Positions 8,865 through 17,122 are shown, counted from the first letter of the stretch. The stretch: DNA of 64,000 nt from Bradyrhizobium cosmicum (GCF_007290395.2 NZ_CP041656.2:3410001-3474000), one strand, 5' to 3'. The notes: generated by a model from the sequence alone, not told the origin. Made by a program: numbers and translations.

Positions 8865-9619
8865 AGGATCTGACTATCCGCAATCTGTCGAAGACGTATT
8901 TCGACCCCTATGCCGGCACAAACGTCACCGCCGTGCATGACGTGTCACTGAAGGTAGAGCAGGGAGAGTTCGTCTGCATCGTCGGTCCTTCGGGCTGCGG
9001 CAAGACGACGATCCTCAACATGATCGCGGGCTTCATCCCGCACACGGGCGGTGAGATCTTGGTCGGCGGCCGTCCGGTCAAGGGACCGGGCCCTGACCGC
9101 GGCGTGGTTTTTCAATCCTTTGCCTTGTTCCCGTGGCGAACCGTGCTCGAGAATGTCGCGTTCGGTCCCAAGATGCGCGGCGTCCGCAAGGTCGAACGCG
9201 AGAAGATCGCGCATGAATATCTGGCGCTCGCCAAACTGACCGAGGCGGCCGGGCGTTATCCCGCCGAATTATCAGGCGGCATGCAGCAGCGTGTCGGCGT
9301 GGTGCGTGCGCTGGCGAACGAGCCCGACGTGTTGCTGATGGATGAGCCGTTCGCGAGCGTCGACGCCCAGACCCGGATGACCCTCCAGGAAGAGCTGACG
9401 CGCATCTGGCAGGAGAAGCGGTCGACGGTCATCTTCATCACGCATGACGTCCCGGAAGCCGTGTTTCTCGCCAACCGGGTGATAGCGCTGTCGAAGGGAC
9501 GTGTGCTCGAGGAAATCGCCGTGGACTTGCCACGACCGCGATCATGGGACGCGCTGAACGATGATGCGCGGTTCAAGGAATTGTCGGGACGTGTTCTTCA
9601 ACTCGTGCGGTCGGCCTGA
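8861..9619 (+). CDS. ABC transporter ATP-binding protein (NitT/TauT family)
   Basis: A 252-residue cytoplasmic ATPase energising the two permeases upstream. Walker A GPSGCGKTT is at residues 42-50, the Q-loop FQSFALFPW at about 86, the signature LSGGMQQR at about 138, Walker B VLLMDEPF just after it, and the switch His in FITHDV. The start ATG overlaps the stop of permease 2. An in-frame GTG at 8843 is less likely. Sequence style is that of SsuB/TauB. Confidence 0.93.
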   Translation: MKDLTIRNLSKTYFDPYAGTNVTAVHDVSLKVEQGEFVCIVGPSGCGKTTILNMIAGFIPHTGGEILVGGRPVKGPGPDRGVVFQSFALFPWRTVLENVAFGPKMRGVRKVEREKIAHEYLALAKLTEAAGRYPAELSGGMQQRVGVVRALANEPDVLLMDEPFASVDAQTRMTLQEELTRIWQEKRSTVIFITHDVPEAVFLANRVIALSKGRVLEEIAVDLPRPRSWDALNDDARFKELSGRVLQLVRSA

Positions 9620-9622
9620 GCC

Positions 9623-9946
9623 ATGTTGAAAGATGCCCTTCGATCGCGAAAGGCGCACATCCTCTTGGTGGTGGCGGTTGGTTATCTGGCCTGGCAGCTT
9701 TGGCTGACCATCGCCGCACCGCAAAAGATCGCGAACTTCGCCGGCAGCTCGGAAAAGGTGAATATCCTCGTCGTGCTGCCGTTCGAACCTGAACGTTTCC
9801 ACGTTCAGCTGATGCAGACGTACGGCCGGGTATCCGGAACACAAGAAAAATCCGTTGAAGTTCGGGGAGTGAAACGAGCGGACTTGACGACCGTCGCCCG
9901 GCCTTACTGGGTTACGCGCATCGAGCCGCTTCAACCAGGGGGATGA
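9623..9946 (+). CDS. Small membrane-anchored protein inside the ABC operon
   Basis: A 107-residue protein lying three bases after the ATPase stop and overlapping the binding-protein start (ATGA), so it is surely translated with the transporter. One hydrophobic helix (about residues 12-30, LLVVAVGYLAWQLWLTIAA) is followed by a soluble tail predicted to be outside the membrane. I recognise no family. It is not a normal component of NitT/TauT importers and could tether or modulate the binding protein, but that is only inferred from position. Confidence 0.65.
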   Translation: MLKDALRSRKAHILLVVAVGYLAWQLWLTIAAPQKIANFAGSSEKVNILVVLPFEPERFHVQLMQTYGRVSGTQEKSVEVRGVKRADLTTVARPYWVTRIEPLQPGG

Positions 9947-11013
9947 CCCAAATGCGACGACTTGCGATGCTGCTCTGCGCCTTGTTGCTGCTGCCGTCAC
10001 TTGCAATGGCGCAGGCCAAGGATCCCGTAAAACTCAAGGTCGGCATGGTGGCAGCCGTGGACATGCTGGCGCTGCCGATTGCGCTGGAGCGCGGCTTTTT
10101 CGAAAAGTACGGGCTCGACGTCACCATCGCTCGCCCCTACGCAACCGGCGTCGATGCGCTCAATGCCTTGCAGGCAGGTGAAACCGACATGGTGCAAGCT
10201 GGCGTGCCGGCTATCGGCGCGATTCTACGCAACATGGATCTGGTTTTCCTCGGTAACTTCAGCGGCAATGCCACGAAGCTCGGATCCGATGCCACGCTCG
10301 CCCTCATTGCCAACGGCGACTCAGGGATCGTCAAAGGCGACTTGAAAAGTCTCAAGGGCAAAAAAATAGCGACCTCATTCGGCACGATCAACCATCTGTA
10401 CATTCTCGGCTTGCTCGAAAAGGCCGGCCTCTCGCCGACCGACGTGACGCTGATCAACACGCCGCCGCCGGAGATGAGCGTGGCGCTGCTTGCCAAGGGC
10501 GTGGACGGGTTTGTGTGCTGGGACCCGGCACCGGTCATTGCCATGAAGGACGTTCCGGGGGCTATCGAGGTCATCCGCGGCGGTGATGTCATTTCTTATC
10601 TCGGATTCAATATCGCGCTGCGGCCTTGGGTGGAGAAGAACGGGGCGACAATCGAGAAATTCCTGGCAGCGGTATCGGAGGCCGACCAGTGGATGCGCAA
10701 GAACCCCAAGCAGGCCGCAGCCATCGGTACGCGCTGGATTCCTGGGTTGAAGCTCGACGTGGCGGAGACCGCGATGCAGTACAACATCCAGCAGGTGGAT
10801 CGCCGTATTTCCGCGCACAACTATCGCGCGCTTTGGAAGGCGCAGGATACGCTGCAACGGCTCGGCGTCATCAAGTCGGTGTTCGACGTGAACAAGCACA
10901 TCGAACCCAAATTCATCCTCAACGTGATGAATACCTACCCGGACCTGTTTTCCGATCTGCAGCCCATTCCTGCAGATGTGGCAATTAAACCGGGCTTCGT
11001 GTTCAAGCCCTGA
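9943..11013 (+). CDS. ABC transporter substrate-binding protein (NMT1/THI5-SsuA type)
   Basis: Periplasmic binding protein of 356 residues with a cleavable signal peptide (hydrophobic stretch to about residue 24, AMAQA). The mature part shows the type-2 periplasmic fold: an opening strand KLKVGMVAAVDMLALPIALERGFFEKYGL, the ALQAGETDMVQAG hinge region, and GKKIATSFGT. It is the last gene of the GntR-led operon. The fold suggests a small anionic ligand such as a sulfonate, nitrate-like ion, aromatic acid or pyrimidine, but the sequence does not say which. Confidence 0.88.
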   Translation: MTQMRRLAMLLCALLLLPSLAMAQAKDPVKLKVGMVAAVDMLALPIALERGFFEKYGLDVTIARPYATGVDALNALQAGETDMVQAGVPAIGAILRNMDLVFLGNFSGNATKLGSDATLALIANGDSGIVKGDLKSLKGKKIATSFGTINHLYILGLLEKAGLSPTDVTLINTPPPEMSVALLAKGVDGFVCWDPAPVIAMKDVPGAIEVIRGGDVISYLGFNIALRPWVEKNGATIEKFLAAVSEADQWMRKNPKQAAAIGTRWIPGLKLDVAETAMQYNIQQVDRRISAHNYRALWKAQDTLQRLGVIKSVFDVNKHIEPKFILNVMNTYPDLFSDLQPIPADVAIKPGFVFKP

Positions 11014-11020
11014 ACCCAAG

Positions 11021-11056
11021 TGTTGCCGCGCGCCCTGAAGCAGGTGCGCGGCAACA
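11021..11056 (+). terminator. Hairpin terminator after the ABC operon
   Basis: Perfect 11-base arms TGTTGCCGCGC and GCGCGGCAACA separated by 14 bases, beginning seven bases after the stop of the substrate-binding protein. There is no T tract on either side, so the arrangement is terminator-like rather than a canonical intrinsic terminator. Confidence 0.6.
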
Positions 11057-11217
11057 AACTTCCTGCTTACATCCCAAGATACGCGTTTTTCAGGGTGCAC
11101 AACGTCACAACCGCTCTGTGCACACGCTCGCGACGCGTTCGTTACGTCTCGAAAAGCAGACGTTCGATGACACGTGGGCTTGTTGGTTGGCCGTAAGGTC
11201 AGCAACAAGCTGCCGTC

Positions 11218-11844
11218 TCAACTTCCGGCCATGCCGACGAGGCGAGGGTGGCGGCTTGCGAGTGCCTTCTCAACCGGCAGGCTGCGCAGCCACGCGCGAA
11301 AACTGACGATCTCGGGGCAATCCGCGGTGCCTTCAGGCGCAATCAGCCAATCACCGACGCCTGGTCCCTCATTGACCCGGTCACAGCGATAGCCCGGATG
11401 GTGGCCGAGACTCCGGGCGATCAAGAGGTCCACCTTGCCCTCGACCAATTCGTGCAGGCCGGCCGGTTGCAGCACCCGCAAGCCGATCTCCGGATGCATG
11501 CTGCGAAACGCCGCCAGATCGAGGCGGCGCAGGTCGAAGCTGCCATGCGCGCCCAGTTGCAGCAGCACCGTACCTGCCGGCTTCAATTGTGAGGTCGCAT
11601 CCGCAATATGGCGGAACCCTTCGGATATCCCGGGCAGATAGGCTTGGCCGGCCGGCGTCAGAATCAGCTGCTTGTGCAGCCGCTCGAACAGCTGCACGCC
11701 GAGGCGGGCCTCCAGCGCTTTGACCTGCTGTCCCACGGCGGCGGGCGTCACGTGCAGTTCGTGCGCGGCGAGCTTGAAGCTGAGATGGCGGGCCGCGGCC
11801 TCGAAGGCGCGGAGCGCGTTGAGCGGGGGAAGGGCATAAGTCAT
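11218..11844 (-). CDS. LysR-family regulator with internally shortened effector domain
   Basis: The N-terminal 65 residues are a standard GcvA-type LysR helix-turn-helix (LNALRAFEAAARHLSFKLAAHELHVTPAAVGQQVKALE). The start at 11844 (MTYALPPL) is typical for the family. The protein has only 208 residues instead of about 300: the first part of the effector domain runs to HHPGYRCDRV and then jumps directly to NEGPGVGDWLIAPEG, which belongs near the C-terminus. About 90 residues are missing without a frameshift. It is divergent from the RidA gene and may still bind DNA, but ligand sensing is doubtful. Confidence 0.8.
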   Translation of the reverse strand: MTYALPPLNALRAFEAAARHLSFKLAAHELHVTPAAVGQQVKALEARLGVQLFERLHKQLILTPAGQAYLPGISEGFRHIADATSQLKPAGTVLLQLGAHGSFDLRRLDLAAFRSMHPEIGLRVLQPAGLHELVEGKVDLLIARSLGHHPGYRCDRVNEGPGVGDWLIAPEGTADCPEIVSFRAWLRSLPVEKALASRHPRLVGMAGS

Positions 11845-11973
11845 CGCACCGTAAGTTTGACACCGATGGTCCCCGTCCTTGCAATAGATTTTCTTGCGTT
11901 GAACCGCAGGAATGATGCTTTGCGCCGTGGCGATGCCGCCGGATAGGTTTGGTCCGCAATCCGGAGAAGCCAC

Positions 11974-12366
11974 ATGCCCGCAGCTCACATCGTCAGCCAC
12001 AATCCCGCTACGGTCCACCCGCCCGCCGGCGGCTACAGCATGGGACTTGAGCTGACGCAGCATCGCCGTTTGCTGTTCATCAGCGGCCAGGTCCCTGAAC
12101 GAGCGGATGGCTCCGTGCCCGAAGGTTTCGAGGCGCAGTGCGAGCAGGCCTGGCGAAACGTCAGGGAGGTGCTCGCGGCCGCAGGCCTTGGCGTCGCACA
12201 TCTGGTCAAGGTCACCACGTTTCTGACCGAGCGCAGCCAGGTCGTCGCCAATCGCGCCATCCGGCGCGCGATGCTCGGTGACCACCAGCCCGCCCTGACG
12301 GTCGTGGTCGTCGAGACCGTCGAAAGCAAATGGCTGCTGGAGATCGAGGCGATCGCCGCGCAATGA
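11974..12366 (+). CDS. RidA/YjgF-family protein
   Basis: A 130-residue Rid-superfamily protein. Archetypal RidA hydrolyses reactive enamine/imine intermediates such as 2-aminoacrylate, and relatives act in catabolic pathways. Recognisable blocks are LLFISGQVPERADGSVP, the QAWRNVREVLAAAG helix and LVKVTTFLTER. The archetypal catalytic Arg region is replaced by HQPALTVVVVETV, so it may be a non-deaminase subfamily. Its stop overlaps the next gene's ATG, suggesting the two proteins act in one pathway. The shortened LysR gene is divergent, 129 bases away. Confidence 0.88.
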   Translation: MPAAHIVSHNPATVHPPAGGYSMGLELTQHRRLLFISGQVPERADGSVPEGFEAQCEQAWRNVREVLAAAGLGVAHLVKVTTFLTERSQVVANRAIRRAMLGDHQPALTVVVVETVESKWLLEIEAIAAQ

Positions 12367-13100
12367 AGAGGGCATGGCCGATGTTGCAACAGGCTCGTCA
12401 CGTCAGGTGTCCAATGACCGAAGTCCATCCCTTTTACGAAACGCATCGGGGCGCCATGGAAGCCGCTATGCGCGAGCGGCTCGATCTTGCCGGGGCGATG
12501 CTCCGTGAGCGCACGCATCTGTCGGATATCGACGGGATCAGGCGGGAGGTCATGGACGAATTCGAGATCGTGCTCACCCAGATGCCTTATGTCGGCGGCG
12601 CGGCAAGCCGCATGAGCGATTTCTTCATGCGCCTGACGGGGTTTATGGCGATCAGCCGCGTGCTGCTGCGGCACGGCGTGCCTGTTCCTGTGATCGGCGA
12701 GATCGAGCGGGACACCTACAAGGCGCAATTGCTGACCGCGCCCAAAGCGGAACGTCTCGCCGCGGGACTTCAATTCATGTCGCCGGAGAACCAGGCCTTG
12801 CTGCGCCAGCAGGCGGCGGTGAGCGTTACCGAGAGTCACCAGAAGGAGTTTCCTGAGGATTTCGTCTACGATTTCATCGAGCCGGGTTCGCAGGACAGTT
12901 TCGAGTTCGGCATCGACTACAAGGCCTGCGGCTTCTGCAAGCTCGCGGCGCGCCATGGAGACAAGGACATCCTGCCGAACATCTGCGGGCTGGATTTCGA
13001 CGCCTATGCCACGCGAGGCATTCGCCTGCATCGGACACAAACGTTGGCGGGCGGCGCCAGCCACTGCAATTTCCGCTTCTCGCGGTTGGCGGCGGAATAG
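12363..13100 (+). CDS. L-2-amino-thiazoline-4-carboxylate hydrolase-like protein
   Basis: Resembles the ATC hydrolase family (opens 2-amino-thiazoline-4-carboxylate to N-carbamoyl-cysteine in cysteine-yielding pathways). Characteristic features are the helical N-terminal half and a Cys/His-rich C-terminal half: ACGFCKLAARHGDKDILPNICGLD, then DFDAYATRGI, then SHCNFRFSR. I chose the ATG at 12363 that overlaps the RidA stop (245 residues). An ATG at 12414 behind an AGGTG is an alternative. The true substrate is unknown, and the tight coupling to RidA suggests an imine or enamine product. Confidence 0.72.
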   Translation: MKRAWPMLQQARHVRCPMTEVHPFYETHRGAMEAAMRERLDLAGAMLRERTHLSDIDGIRREVMDEFEIVLTQMPYVGGAASRMSDFFMRLTGFMAISRVLLRHGVPVPVIGEIERDTYKAQLLTAPKAERLAAGLQFMSPENQALLRQQAAVSVTESHQKEFPEDFVYDFIEPGSQDSFEFGIDYKACGFCKLAARHGDKDILPNICGLDFDAYATRGIRLHRTQTLAGGASHCNFRFSRLAAE

Positions 13101-13168
13101 AACCGTCCTTCTGAGGTGGCCGCCCCTTCAGCGGCCCTCGAAGGGCGACGGCCCGGCTGCCGCCACGT

Positions 13169-13248
13169 CGTCATTGCGAGCGCAGCGAAGCAATCCAGAA
13201 TCCCTCAGCGGAAAGACGCTGGATTGCTTCGCTGCGCTCGCAATGACG
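13169..13248. repeat. Palindromic intergenic repeat, copy 2 (80 bases)
   Basis: Starts CGTCATTGCGAGCGCAGCG and ends with the reverse complement CGCTCGCAATGACG, giving longer perfect arms than copy 1 at 4082-4167. The internal CAATCCAGAATCC and GGATTGCTTCG blocks are shared with copy 1 with a few changes. Like copy 1 it lies between convergent genes. Confidence 0.9.
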
Positions 13249-13377
13249 GAGGCAGGCACGTTCGTCGAAGCCGCCGCCATGATGCCATCATGCTCCTGTT
13301 TTGCCCGACGTGTCAAGTCAGATTCGAAAAATCAGCAATTTCGCGGCGCCGCCCTCAAGCCGTTGATTTCGCTGCTC

Positions 13378-13405
13378 CCGGCTACTGTGCATGGGGTTGT
13401 TTTCG
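13378..13405 (-). repeat. 28-base 3'-flanking element, copy A
   Basis: Read on the minus strand it begins CGAAAACAACCCCATGCACA and ends GTAGCCGG, 22 bases after the stop codon of the sugar permease gene at 13427. It is identical over 28 bases to 29265-29292, which follows the stop of lolD in the same orientation relative to its gene. Confidence 0.85.
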
Positions 13406-13426
13406 CATTCATCATCTTGGGCTCGT

Positions 13427-14455
13427 CTACTCCGCCGCTTTCTCCCGCAGCCGCTGCGCGTAGACGTTGATGACCAGCGCCGCCAGCAGGATCAGGCCGC
13501 GGATCAGGATCTTCAGGAAACTGTCGATGTTGACGTGGTCGAGGCCGTTGTTGAGCACGCCGAGCACGAACAGGCCGGCGATGGTGTTGCCGATGCCGCC
13601 ACGGCCGCCGAACAGGCTGGTGCCGCCGACCACGACGGCGGCGATGGAGTCGAGCAGATAGGTGTCGAACTCGTTCTGTTGCGCGCTGCCGAAATGGGCG
13701 ACGCCGAGCATGCCGCCGATGCCGGAGCACACCGCCGAGATCACCATCACCGCGCCGAGTATGAGCTTGACGTTGAGGCCCGAATATTCGGCTGCCTCGC
13801 GGTTGCCGCCGACCATGTAGACGTAGCGGCCGAAGCGCGTGTAGGTCAGCACCAGATGGCCGCCGAGCAGCATGATGGCTGCGACAATGACGATCCAAGG
13901 GATGCCGCCGATCGAGCCGGAGCCGAGCGTGGTAATCAGGCCCGGCACCTTGTAGGCGATCTGGCCGCGCACCAGCAGGGCCGAGACGCCGGCCGCGATC
14001 TGCATCATCGCCAGCGTCATGATGAAGGAGGGGATGCCGATCACGGTCAGCCCCAGCGCATTGACCAGGCCGAGCAGCGCGCAGAGCAGGATCGACATGA
14101 GGATCGCGACCGCGCCGGGCAGCGGGATGTTGGCGATGTTGACGTAGGATTCCTGCAGCGTGAAGTAGGCGACCGCGATGCCGGTGACGTTGGCGATGCT
14201 GGCGATGGAGAGGTCGATCTCCGCGCACAGGATCACGAAGGTGAGGCCGACGGCGATGATCCCCGTCACCGACACTTGCGTGAGGATGTTGCCGAGATTG
14301 TCCAGCGTCGCGAAGGAGGGGCTCGCTAGCGCGAAGAATCCGGACAGGAAGATCAAGGTCAGGAACGGCGCGATGTTGCGCATCTGCGAGCGCAGGAAAG
14401 GCGCGAGACCCCGCGCTTTCCGACCCACCGCTGGAACCGTCTCACTGCTCGCCAT
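13427..14455 (-). CDS. Sugar ABC transporter permease (RbsC family)
   Basis: A 342-residue inner-membrane permease of the ribose/branched-chain type with about nine to ten transmembrane helices. Family hallmarks are CAEIDLSIASIANVTG near residue 75 and GGTSLFGGRGGIGNTIAG near residue 290. It is the last gene of a three-gene minus-strand operon (binding protein, ATPase, permease) and starts 12 bases after the ATPase stop. It transports a monosaccharide or related compound, and the specific sugar is not evident. Confidence 0.92.
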   Translation of the reverse strand: MASSETVPAVGRKARGLAPFLRSQMRNIAPFLTLIFLSGFFALASPSFATLDNLGNILTQVSVTGIIAVGLTFVILCAEIDLSIASIANVTGIAVAYFTLQESYVNIANIPLPGAVAILMSILLCALLGLVNALGLTVIGIPSFIMTLAMMQIAAGVSALLVRGQIAYKVPGLITTLGSGSIGGIPWIVIVAAIMLLGGHLVLTYTRFGRYVYMVGGNREAAEYSGLNVKLILGAVMVISAVCSGIGGMLGVAHFGSAQQNEFDTYLLDSIAAVVVGGTSLFGGRGGIGNTIAGLFVLGVLNNGLDHVNIDSFLKILIRGLILLAALVINVYAQRLREKAAE

Positions 14456-14467
14456 GGTGCTTCTCCG

Positions 14468-15970
14468 TCACGCCGCTTCCAGCAGGCGGTCCTTGCTGAC
14501 CGGCTCGTTCTTGAACTCCCGCACCAGCGTGCCGCGCTTGAGGACGAGGATGCGGTCGGCCAGCGACAGCACCGTTTCCGGCTCGGTCGACAGCACGATG
14601 ACGGCGAGCCCCCTGGCGCGAAGGTCGCGGACGATGTTGATGACGTCGTTCTTGGCGCCGACATCCATGCCGCGGGTCGGCTCGCACAGCACCAGAAGCT
14701 TGGGCGGATAGGTCAGCCATTTTGCCAGCGCGACCTTCTGCTGGTTGCCGCCGGAGAGCATGCCGAGGTCGAGCCCGACCACCGGCGGCCTGATCTGCAG
14801 CTGCTCGACCTGGCGTTTCGCGATCTCGCGCTCCTGCGCCGGCCTGAGCAGCAGGGACGAGATGCGATCGAGAATGCTGATCGAGATGTTCTTGTAGACC
14901 GGCTCCTGGTGGAACAGCATGTCGCGCCGGCTCTCCGGCACCAGCGCCACGCCCGAGCGCCGCGCCGCCGCCGTGCTGGCAAAGCTCCTCGGCTTGCCTT
15001 CGACCGCGAGCGTGCCGCCATCCGGCTTCAGCTTGCCGAACAGGATGCGCGACAGCTCCTGCTGGCCGCAGCCCATGAAGCCGTAGATGCCGAGCACCTC
15101 GCCGGCGCGCGCCTCGAAGGAGATGTTCTTCAGGCTGCGTGCCAGCGACAGCTGGTCGACCTTCAGGACGACCGAGCTATTGCTCGGCTGCGGCAGCATC
15201 AAATCGTCGCTGTAGCTGTGCTCGAGGGCCTCGCCGCCGCGGCCGATCATGGCCTCGATCAGTGCGCCCTTGCTGGTGGCCGAGGCCGCGGTTTCGGCGG
15301 CCTTGCGGCCGTTGCGGAACACGGTCACCGTGTCGGACACGCGCAGGATGTCCTCGATGAAATGCGAGATGAAGACGATGGCCGTGCCTTCTTCGCGCAG
15401 CCGCCGCAGTGTTGCGAACAGCCGCTCGACCTCGGGCGGGGAGAGGGCGGAGGTCGGCTCGTCCAGGATGACGATGCGGGCGCCGGAGAACAGCACGCGC
15501 GCGATTTCGATCAGCTGCTGCAGCCCGATCGAGAGGTCGCCGAGCCGGCTCATCGGATCGACGTCGAGACCAAGCCGGGCAAGCTGTTCGCCGGCCTCTC
15601 GCGCCATCCGCCGCCATTGCACGAGGCCGAGGGCGTTGGTCGGCTGGTTGCCGAGGAACACGTTCTCGGCGACCGTGAGGTCGGGCGCGACCGAGAGCTC
15701 CTGATGCACCATGGCGATGCCGGCGGCGCGCGCATCGCGCGCCGAGCGGAAATGCATTTCCTTTCCGTCGATCAGGAAGCGGCCGGAGAATTCGGTATGC
15801 ACGCCGGCGATGATCTTCATCAGCGTGCTTTTGCCGGCGCCGTTCTCGCCGACGAGACCATGGATCTCGCCGGGGGAGAGCGCGAAGTCGACACCACGAA
15901 GCGCTTCGACGCCGCCGAAGCTCTTCGTGATGCCCTGCAGTTCCAGGATGGGCGAACGCACCTCGGGCAT
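14468..15970 (-). CDS. Sugar ABC transporter ATP-binding protein (RbsA/MglA family)
   Basis: A 500-residue tandem ATPase with two nucleotide-binding domains. The first has Walker A GENGAGKST (about residue 40) and a signature-like LSIGLQQLIEIAR. The second has the degenerate Walker A GFMGCGQQE and the signature LSGGNQQKVALAKW, the usual asymmetry of RbsA/MglA proteins. It sits between the binding-protein and permease genes and energises uptake of a sugar-like solute. Confidence 0.94.
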   Translation of the reverse strand: MPEVRSPILELQGITKSFGGVEALRGVDFALSPGEIHGLVGENGAGKSTLMKIIAGVHTEFSGRFLIDGKEMHFRSARDARAAGIAMVHQELSVAPDLTVAENVFLGNQPTNALGLVQWRRMAREAGEQLARLGLDVDPMSRLGDLSIGLQQLIEIARVLFSGARIVILDEPTSALSPPEVERLFATLRRLREEGTAIVFISHFIEDILRVSDTVTVFRNGRKAAETAASATSKGALIEAMIGRGGEALEHSYSDDLMLPQPSNSSVVLKVDQLSLARSLKNISFEARAGEVLGIYGFMGCGQQELSRILFGKLKPDGGTLAVEGKPRSFASTAAARRSGVALVPESRRDMLFHQEPVYKNISISILDRISSLLLRPAQEREIAKRQVEQLQIRPPVVGLDLGMLSGGNQQKVALAKWLTYPPKLLVLCEPTRGMDVGAKNDVINIVRDLRARGLAVIVLSTEPETVLSLADRILVLKRGTLVREFKNEPVSKDRLLEAA

Positions 15971-15976
15971 GGATGC

Positions 15977-16999
15977 TCAGATCAGGAAATGATCCTGCAT
16001 CCATTGCATCCCGGCGGCGTTTGCCTTGGTCACGACCGGGCCGTCGGTGACGACGTTCTTGGGGATGCCCTGTCCGCTCTTCTCGCCGCCGACCACGGCG
16101 GAGACGCCTGCGATGATGGCGCCGCCGTGGATGCGGCAGGACGGGTTGCGCACGGTCGCGAACATGCGGCCTTCGCTCACCGCCTGGATCGCCGGCGGCA
16201 TGGCATCGACGCCGCCGATCAGGATGTTGGTGCGGCCCCGCGCCTTCATGATGTTGGCGGCGGCCAGCGCCATGTCGTCATTGTGGAAGAACGCCGCGTC
16301 GATCTGCGGATACTTGGTCAGATAGGTTTCCCAAAGCCGCGCGGTCTTCGAGACGTCCCAGTCGGCGGGCTGGGTGTCGAGCACCTCGATGCCGGGGAAT
16401 TGCTTGACCACGTTGTTGAAGCCCTTCGCGCGGCCCTGCGCGCCGGTGTGGCCAAGGGCTCCCTGCGTCATGATGATCTTGCCCTTGCCGCCCATCGCGT
16501 TGCACAGCGCCTGAGTCACCGAGGCGCCCATGAACTCGTTGTCGGGGGCGAGGAAGGAGTGGACGTTGATCTGGTCGAGCGGCGCAATCAGCGTGTCCAT
16601 GTCGATGACGGGCGTGCCGGCGTCGATCATCTTCTGCACGGGCTGGGTGAGGGTGCCGATGCCGAAAGCCTGGATCGCGACGAAATCCCATTTCTGCGAG
16701 GCCATGTTGTCGATCGCCGCGCGCTGCTTCACCGCGTCGAGCTGGCCGTCGAACCAGGTGACTTCGACATTGAACAGCTTGCCCCAGAATTCCGCGGCCT
16801 GCTTGCCCTGCGCGCACCAGGTGGCTTGGAGGCCTGCATTGGAGAAGGCCGCCTTCAGCGGCTTCTCGCTTCGTCCGACTTCGGCTGCCAGAGCCGGATT
16901 TATCCCCATGCTGCCGAGGATGGCAGCCCCGGCGCCGGCGGTTGCTGCCGCCTGAAGAAGATCGCGCCTCGTCGTCGAGAAATCTTTCGTCCCGGACAT
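15977..16999 (-). CDS. Sugar ABC transporter substrate-binding protein (RbsB-like), Tat signal
   Basis: A 340-residue periplasmic binding protein of the type-1 (ribose-binding) fold. The N-terminus carries a twin-arginine signal (TTRRDLLQAAATAGAGAAILG) ending near LAAEV, so it is exported folded. The mature part has the opening strand LKAAFSNAGLQATW and the hinge VIDMDTLIAP. The ATG has a GGGAGCGAG ribosome-binding site. It is first in its operon, with the promoter expected in the 140 bases between it and the globin gene. Ligand unknown. Confidence 0.9.
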   Translation of the reverse strand: MSGTKDFSTTRRDLLQAAATAGAGAAILGSMGINPALAAEVGRSEKPLKAAFSNAGLQATWCAQGKQAAEFWGKLFNVEVTWFDGQLDAVKQRAAIDNMASQKWDFVAIQAFGIGTLTQPVQKMIDAGTPVIDMDTLIAPLDQINVHSFLAPDNEFMGASVTQALCNAMGGKGKIIMTQGALGHTGAQGRAKGFNNVVKQFPGIEVLDTQPADWDVSKTARLWETYLTKYPQIDAAFFHNDDMALAAANIMKARGRTNILIGGVDAMPPAIQAVSEGRMFATVRNPSCRIHGGAIIAGVSAVVGGEKSGQGIPKNVVTDGPVVTKANAAGMQWMQDHFLI

Positions 17000-17100
17000 C
17001 GCTCGCTCCCATAATATCTTGTCGTCGGCGCGTCATTGATTGCGCGACCGATCTTTGAAAGTCTCTCACAAGAGTTGTTCCCACTCAATCTGCAATCAAC

Positions 17101-17122
17101 CGCGAGATCGCCGCATCTCGCG
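17101..17122. terminator. Small hairpin between globin and sugar operon
   Basis: Perfect arms CGCGAGAT and ATCTCGCG with a six-base loop, 19 bases beyond the globin stop codon on the minus strand. There is no T tract, so it may be a weak terminator for the globin transcript or part of the regulatory region of the sugar ABC operon. Confidence 0.4.

Larger units (their letters stand above)
13101..13426. other. Convergent intergenic region with two repeat elements
   Basis: This 326-base stretch between the ends of two convergent genes has no convincing coding sequence. It contains the second CGTCATTGCGAG palindrome (13169-13248) and, close to the end of the minus-strand permease gene, one copy of a 28-base element (13378-13405) shared with 29265-29292. 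Between them there is only featureless sequence. Confidence 0.7.

Noticed and set aside
11845..12375. N-terminal extension of the LysR gene to 385 residues
   Set aside because: The extra 177 residues lie on the antisense of RidA and precede a perfect LysR N-terminus; the region is the divergent promoter.
14909..17014. 701-codon open frame antisense to the sugar ABC genes
   Set aside because: Covers three intact genes on the minus strand; composition is that of a shadow frame and no family is recognised.
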